Below are positions 4,976 to 8,362 of a stretch of DNA of 8,362 bases, one piece after another (position 1 is the stretch's first letter; every line of letters starts with the position of its first letter). The notes under the pieces are model-generated. The model was given only the letters and a program-made list of their open reading frames with translations. It searched no databases and was not told where the DNA came from. The stretch lies in NCBI GenBank assembly GCA_031556255.1, contig JAVBTI010000029.1, forward strand, positions 1 to 8,362, in the 5' to 3' direction. Position numbers and translations under genes: made by a program. Origin of the DNA: JAIRQX01 sp031556255 (GTDB taxonomy: Bacteria; Chrysiogenota; Deferribacteres; Deferribacterales; JAISNW01).

Positions 4976-6772
4976 TCAGTTTGTTTCCGCGGCGGGCGGC
5001 AGCGGCTTTCCGATAAACCGCACCATCAGTACGACCATAGCCATGCCTATCAGTATCACAAGCCACATATTCACGCCGAAGCAGGCCACAATAAACACAA
5101 CTATTGATATAAGCGCGATGGAAATTGAGTACAGTATCTGGGTGCTGACGTGATCCATCAGGTCGCAGGCTGCTCCCATCGACGAAAGTATCGTTGTGTC
5201 CGATATCGGCGAGCAGTGGTCTCCGAAGATGGCGCCGGTCAATACGGAACCGATGCTCAGTATGAGGTAGCTCTGCGGATCAAGGAATGACTGTGACGGA
5301 GCAATTGCCCACGCAAGCGGAACTGCCAGTGGCATCAGTATACCCATCGTCCCGTAAGAGGTTCCGGTTGCAAAAGAAATAATGGAGCCGAGGATGAAGA
5401 TCGCCGCTGGCAGCGTCCAGAATGGAATCGACTCGGAGAAGTTCGTTACCAGATATTGCGCGGTGCCGAGCTCTTTCATGGCGCCGGAGATAGACCAGGC
5501 CAGAAGGAGGATGACGGCAGTGATATTCATCGACTTGATGCCTGTCAGGAAAGTTTCAAGAGCTTCTTTGACGCTGAATTTGCGTTTGACAAGGCCCATA
5601 ATCATCGCCACAAGGCTTGCAACCAGGGCGGCCTGAAAAAGCACCACGGAGGCGTCGGACGAACCGAACGACTCGTACATCGCTCTCCATGAAAGCGGGT
5701 TCGATTGGATTAACGCGATCAGATCCGTATCTTCGCCACCCATTACCGCATTGTAACCGTTGACATAAAAGCCTATCAGTGCTCCGAAAATCAGTGTGCA
5801 GATAGGGATAATGGCGTACAGGACGCTGGATGTATTTTTTTCCTTTTCTATCTCCAGCGGCGCCATGGTGTCTACGTTCATCGGCGTCGAGCCGGGGCGG
5901 AAAACCTGCCCCAGGGTGCGGGAACGGACTTCGGCTTTATACATCGGGCCGAACTCCCGCAGCATCCATATTGTAACTATGACAAAGAAAAGTATAAGGA
6001 TATTGTAGTACCTGAAAGGCAGTGACAGCACAAATGTCAGATAGGGGGCCATTGTGTTGCCCGCGGCGTCGGCCGCGTAGCCTATGCCGCTGAGGGCGTC
6101 GTTGATAAGGCCTATTTCGTAAGCCACCCATGTGGATATCAGCGCCATACCGGCTATCGGAGCCGCGGTGGCGTCTACGATGAAGCAAAGGCGTTCCCTT
6201 GATATCTTCATCTTATCCGTAACCGGGCGCATCATCGGGCCGACGATAAGGGAGTTTGCATAGTCGTCAAAGAATATGAACAGACCCATAAACCAAGTTA
6301 CAAACTGCGTGCTGCGCGGGCCTTTGGCGAACTTGGTCATCCATTCCGCTATGGCCGTCACGCCTCCCAGGCGGGTGACAAGAGCAATAAGGCTTCCTAT
6401 CATGAGTACCTGGAGGATGATGCCCGCGTTCCACACGTCGGACAGCGATGCCAGCACTTCCATGCTCACCCGCAGAAAGCCGTCCACAATCGCCCAGAAA
6501 ATATTGACGAGTGACGCCCCTTTCAGTTCCATCATGAAGCATCCGGTAAAAGTACCGAAAAAGAGGGAAAGGAGAACGTTTTTAGTGATAAATGCCAGCG
6601 CGATCGCCACAAGCGGCGGTATTATGGTAAATACGCCGAATTTTGCAGCGTTTTCGCCGGCCAGCGAAGAGTCCGCGGCCATTGCGGGCATTGCGAACAG
6701 CGCTAAAACAAAGACACATAACAATAGACGGGTAATATTAACCCGGCTTTTACCCCTGATCCGTGTTATCAT
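4976..6772 (-). CDS. nhaC: NhaC-family Na+/H+ antiporter
   Basis: A polytopic inner-membrane protein of 598 residues, expected to exchange Na+ for protons (other substrates are known in the wider family). Conserved family blocks are FDDYANS (168-174), DATAAPIAGMALISTW (about 200-215), TGTSYGTMG (469-477) and GDHCSPISDTT (517-527), with about a dozen hydrophobic segments between residues 45 and 590. The N-terminus MITRIRGKSR, then a hydrophobic run, then AMPAMA|AD, looks like a cleavable signal peptide (cleavage near residue 32) before the first antiporter helix. I chose ATG 6770-6772, preceded by a G-rich GGGGTGG; an in-frame GTG at 6818-6820 would add 16 residues but has a poor Shine-Dalgarno. 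A promoter with a perfect -10 lies upstream and a terminator downstream, so it is a single-gene unit. Confidence 0.9.
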   Translation of the reverse strand: MITRIRGKSRVNITRLLLCVFVLALFAMPAMAADSSLAGENAAKFGVFTIIPPLVAIALAFITKNVLLSLFFGTFTGCFMMELKGASLVNIFWAIVDGFLRVSMEVLASLSDVWNAGIILQVLMIGSLIALVTRLGGVTAIAEWMTKFAKGPRSTQFVTWFMGLFIFFDDYANSLIVGPMMRPVTDKMKISRERLCFIVDATAAPIAGMALISTWVAYEIGLINDALSGIGYAADAAGNTMAPYLTFVLSLPFRYYNILILFFVIVTIWMLREFGPMYKAEVRSRTLGQVFRPGSTPMNVDTMAPLEIEKEKNTSSVLYAIIPICTLIFGALIGFYVNGYNAVMGGEDTDLIALIQSNPLSWRAMYESFGSSDASVVLFQAALVASLVAMIMGLVKRKFSVKEALETFLTGIKSMNITAVILLLAWSISGAMKELGTAQYLVTNFSESIPFWTLPAAIFILGSIISFATGTSYGTMGILMPLAVPLAWAIAPSQSFLDPQSYLILSIGSVLTGAIFGDHCSPISDTTILSSMGAACDLMDHVSTQILYSISIALISIVVFIVACFGVNMWLVILIGMAMVVLMVRFIGKPLPPAAETN

Positions 6773-6855
6773 CAGCCACCCCAAAATGTATGAATCGAAC
6801 AGACGTAAATAACATATCACCGTCTTTTTTTCAATTGAAAATAATATCCGGCCTG

Positions 6856-6884
6856 ATTATAGTTAGATAGAATAGTTGCACCCT
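6856..6884 (-). promoter_or_regulatory. Probable promoter of the antiporter gene
   Basis: On the minus strand a perfect TATAAT occupies 6861 to 6856. At 17-base spacing the -35 position (6884-6879) reads AGGGTG, a poor match, so activity may need an activator. A palindrome, ACCCTCCC/GGGAGGGT (6887-6904), abuts the -35 area and could be an operator. The predicted start near 6849 gives a leader of about 77 bases to the chosen ATG. Confidence 0.45.
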
Positions 6885-6886
6885 AA

Positions 6887-7150
6887 ACCCTCCCCCGGGA
6901 GGGTGGGAGGCTCCGGATCCTTGAAGTCACTCTTGGGGGGCTTTTACTCCGCAAACGTTGCCTTCTCGGGCAACTGCTCGTGCGGCTTCCGGCAAAATTA
7001 CGCTGCCGCTGTTTTGCACGGAATACGTGGGGTGGTTTTTCGGCGGGCCTAATCCCGCCGTATGGCGCCGCCCATGGGCGGGCGGCGCGGAAAGCGGCCC
7101 ACGGATGGCCGCAACAACCGCAGGGATGCGGTGTGCGCATGGACGCGCAC
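6887..7150. other. Array of consecutive perfect stem-loops (unknown element or structured RNA)
   Basis: This covers most of the gene-free interval 6773-7177. Perfect stems occur in order: ACCCTCC/GGAGGGT (6887-6904), GTTGCC/GGCAAC (6957-6974), a longer interrupted stem CGTG..CAAAA/TTTTG..CACG (6979-7020), CGGCGGG/CCCGCCG (7041-7060), GCGCCGCCC/GGGCGGCGC (7065-7088), GCGGCC/GGCCGC (7094-7112), ACCGCA/TGCGGT (7117-7132) and GTGCGC/GCGCAC (7133-7150). The last five are nearly end to end, ending 12 bases before the Shine-Dalgarno of the DJ-1/PfpI gene. No known riboswitch or RNA family is recognised, and reading frames through it show no protein-like sequence. It may be a dispersed palindromic element, or a structured leader if transcription starts upstream of it. 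Confidence 0.6.
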
Positions 7151-7177
7151 TCTATATAATTCGGAGGCAATTTATTA

Positions 7178-7723
7178 ATGAAAAGCGCACTTATTATACT
7201 GGCTGACGGTTTTGAGGAGATTGAAGCGGTTACGGTCATCGATTTGCTGCGTCGTGCGGACATTGACGTAAACGTGGCCGGCCTGACCGGCAAATATGTG
7301 ACCGGCGCGCATAAGATCGCCGTCATGGCTGACGCGGAGCTCCGGCCCGCGATGACAAGGGAGTACGACATGCTGATCCTTCCCGGCGGCGGCCCGGGCA
7401 CGGCGGCGCTTGCCGCCAGCCATGAGGTTCTGGAACTTGTGCGCAGATATGACGGCAAAAAAGCCTATATCGCCGCCATATGCGCCGCGCCCACAGTTCT
7501 GGCGAAGGCTGGCATTATGGACGGGCACACCGTTACATCATACCCCGGCACGGAGAATGCGTTTGACGGTGAATTTTACAAAACCGAGCCCGTGGTGGTA
7601 AGCGGACATATTATAACCAGCCGCGGTCCCGGCACGGCAGCGGATTTTTCTCTGGAACTGGTTAAGATTCTGGCCGGGGAAGAACGGGCGGCCTCTCTTA
7701 AAGAAGAGATAGTGTACAGATAG
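7178..7723 (+). CDS. DJ-1/PfpI family protein
   Basis: A 181-residue cytosolic protein of the DJ-1/YajL branch (class I glutamine amidotransferase-like fold). The reactive cysteine is C102 in AAICAAPTVL, the nucleophile elbow, with partner E16 in DGFEEIEAV, equivalent to Cys106 and Glu18 of human DJ-1. LILPGGGPGT (66-75) and ITSRGPGTAADFSLE (146-160) are the other family signatures. Members are reported as oxidative-stress sensors, chaperones and glyoxalase or protein/nucleotide deglycases; which applies here cannot be read from sequence. The length matches the family, so the gene is intact. GGAGG (7163-7167) lies 10 bases before ATG 7178. The stem-loop array sits directly upstream. A promoter for hypC follows, so hypC is probably transcribed separately, although read-through is possible. 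Confidence 0.92.
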   Translation: MKSALIILADGFEEIEAVTVIDLLRRADIDVNVAGLTGKYVTGAHKIAVMADAELRPAMTREYDMLILPGGGPGTAALAASHEVLELVRRYDGKKAYIAAICAAPTVLAKAGIMDGHTVTSYPGTENAFDGEFYKTEPVVVSGHIITSRGPGTAADFSLELVKILAGEERAASLKEEIVYR

Positions 7724-7729
7724 TTGAGC

Positions 7730-7758
7730 GTGACAAATATTCATTTCTGAAATATATT
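7730..7758 (+). promoter_or_regulatory. Sigma70-type promoter of hypC-hypD
   Basis: GTGACA (7730-7735, five of six) and TATATT (7753-7758, five of six) are separated by 17 bases. Transcription would start near 7766, giving a leader of about 32 bases that contains GGAGG at 7784-7788, nine bases before the hypC ATG. No sigma54 (GG...GC) motif or FNR-type palindrome was recognised in the 74-base gap. Confidence 0.6.
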
Positions 7759-7797
7759 GCTTGGATATTTTATCGTCGTATACGGAGGATATTTTAA

Positions 7798-8025
7798 ATG
7801 TGCGTAGGCATACCGGCAAGAATAGATGAGTGTGACGAGGTTTCGGCGATTGTCGATATATCGGGCACAAAGCGCGAAATTTCAATGATGACGCTCGGGG
7901 AACCGGCAAAACCGGGGGACTGGGTGCTCGTCCATGCCGGTTTCGCGGTCAGTATTCTCGATCCCGAAGAGGCGCAGGAGACGCTGCGCATGATGTATGA
8001 AATGGCTGACAATGACCATCAATAA
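7798..8025 (+). CDS. hypC: HypC/HybG/HupF hydrogenase-assembly chaperone
   Basis: The 75-residue protein starts MCVGIPARI, the invariant HypC N-terminus in which C2 (after Met removal) binds the Fe(CN)2CO precursor and the hydrogenase large subunit. PGDWVLVHAGFAVSILD (39-55) matches the conserved 'GDYVLVHAGFAI' strand of the OB-like fold. HypC works with HypD as the scaffold where the iron of the [NiFe] active site receives its cyanide and CO ligands before transfer to the large subunit. Length is normal for the family. GGAGG at 7784-7788 precedes the ATG. hypD begins inside its last codons, so both proteins are probably co-translated. Confidence 0.95.
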   Translation: MCVGIPARIDECDEVSAIVDISGTKREISMMTLGEPAKPGDWVLVHAGFAVSILDPEEAQETLRMMYEMADNDHQ

Positions 8026-8362
8026 CATATTCAACGATAAGCATGTGGCCGACCATCTGCGGGAAGCAATATCAAGGGAGGCCCTGCCCGGGAAAACCTA
8101 CAGGATAATGGAAGTCTGCGGCACCCATACGATGGCTATCGCGAAACACGGCATAGCCTCGCTTATCCCGTCAAACATACAGCTCGTATCCGGCCCCGGC
8201 TGCCCCGTATGCGTTACATCCCAGGCGGATATAGACAATTGCGTGGATCTGGCGGAGGATAAATCCGTCACCATCACCACTTTCGGTGATATGCTGCGGG
8301 TTGCGGGTTCCGGCGGCGGGTCGTTGTACCGGGCCAAGGCCGAAGGTTCCGATGTGAGGACG
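8012..8362 (+). CDS. hypD: HypD hydrogenase-maturation protein, N-terminal part (cut by window edge)
   Basis: The first 117 codons are open to the window end. Signature motifs are MEVCGTHT (C36), SGPGCPVCVT (C64, C67) and TFGDMLRV (90-97). The cysteines match those of HypD that participate in binding the Fe(CN)2CO group and in redox during ligand assembly with HypC. The [4Fe-4S] cluster cysteines near the C-terminus are outside the window. The usual 'RVPGS' appears as RVAGS. The start is uncertain: ATG 8012 overlaps hypC by 14 bases, and an in-frame ATG at 7997 would add MKWLT; neither has a clear Shine-Dalgarno, consistent with coupling to hypC translation. The rest of the hyp set (for example hypE) is expected downstream but not seen. 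Confidence 0.94.
   Translation, partial: MTINNIFNDKHVADHLREAISREALPGKTYRIMEVCGTHTMAIAKHGIASLIPSNIQLVSGPGCPVCVTSQADIDNCVDLAEDKSVTITTFGDMLRVAGSGGGSLYRAKAEGSDVRT

Noticed and set aside
6276..6812. 178-codon plus-strand frame opposite the antiporter start
   Set aside because: Antisense to conserved antiporter motifs and signal peptide; composition reflects the opposite strand.
6887..7150. CRISPR-like array
   Set aside because: The hairpins differ in sequence, and there are no direct repeats with regular spacers.
7155..7160. Perfect TATAAT just before the DJ-1 Shine-Dalgarno
   Set aside because: The -35 position is unlike consensus (TGTGCG within a hairpin), and transcription would start inside the ribosome-binding site.
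6883..7458. 191-codon minus-strand frame over the stem-loop array and DJ-1 gene
   Set aside because: It runs through hairpins and antisense to conserved DJ-1 motifs, and its translation is low-complexity Pro/Arg/Ser-rich.
8098..8337. Minus-strand 79-codon frame at the right edge
   Set aside because: It is antisense to hypD motifs that are clearly coding.

Overview
The window (8,362 bases, about half G+C) reads as a chromosomal segment of an anaerobic, Gram-negative-type bacterium. The reasons are hypC-hypD at the right edge, which serve [NiFe]-hydrogenase maturation, a Na+/H+ antiporter of the NhaC type, and an exported lipoprotein with a lipobox-like cysteine. The arrangement NIF3 - coiled-coil/zinc-ribbon protein - RNase HI, NhaC with a signal-peptide-like N-terminus, and InlB-type repeats would fit lineages such as Synergistota, Deferribacterota or Desulfobacterota. 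The sequence alone does not decide between them.

Layout from left to right. Bases 2-140 are the 3' end of an IS30-family insertion sequence: the last 33 codons of the transposase plus a probable terminal sequence. A near-consensus sigma70 promoter (276-304) then drives a CAT-anticodon tRNA (324-397) that looks like the lysidine-type tRNA-Ile2. Next comes a plus-strand set: NIF3-like metalloprotein (517-1638), a 72-bp inverted-repeat element, a coiled-coil C4 zinc-ribbon protein (1774-2499), and RNase HI (2496-2897), which is translationally coupled to the zinc-ribbon gene through a GTGA overlap. A palindrome-rich gap follows (2898-3164) and contains a second, degenerate copy of the rnhA tail.

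Two minus-strand genes come next: a lipoprotein made almost entirely of seven InlB B-type repeats (3165-4820) and an NhaC-family antiporter (4976-6772). A rho-independent terminator lies between them, so they are separate transcripts. The gap 6773-7177 holds the antiporter promoter and a dense run of short perfect stem-loops. Beyond it, on the plus strand, are a DJ-1/PfpI-family protein (7178-7723), a good promoter (7730-7758), hypC (7798-8025) and the start of hypD (8012 to the window edge).

Functionally this is mostly housekeeping: tRNA, RNA/DNA hybrid removal, ion homeostasis, a stress/deglycase-type protein and hydrogenase maturation. I found no clear multi-gene defence, secretion or biosynthetic system. 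The parts not explained by known genes are the intergenic palindromic elements: 1652-1723, 2928-3052 with the duplicated rnhA tail, the 19-bp repeat shared by 245-263 and 3141-3159, and above all the stem-loop array at 6887-7150.
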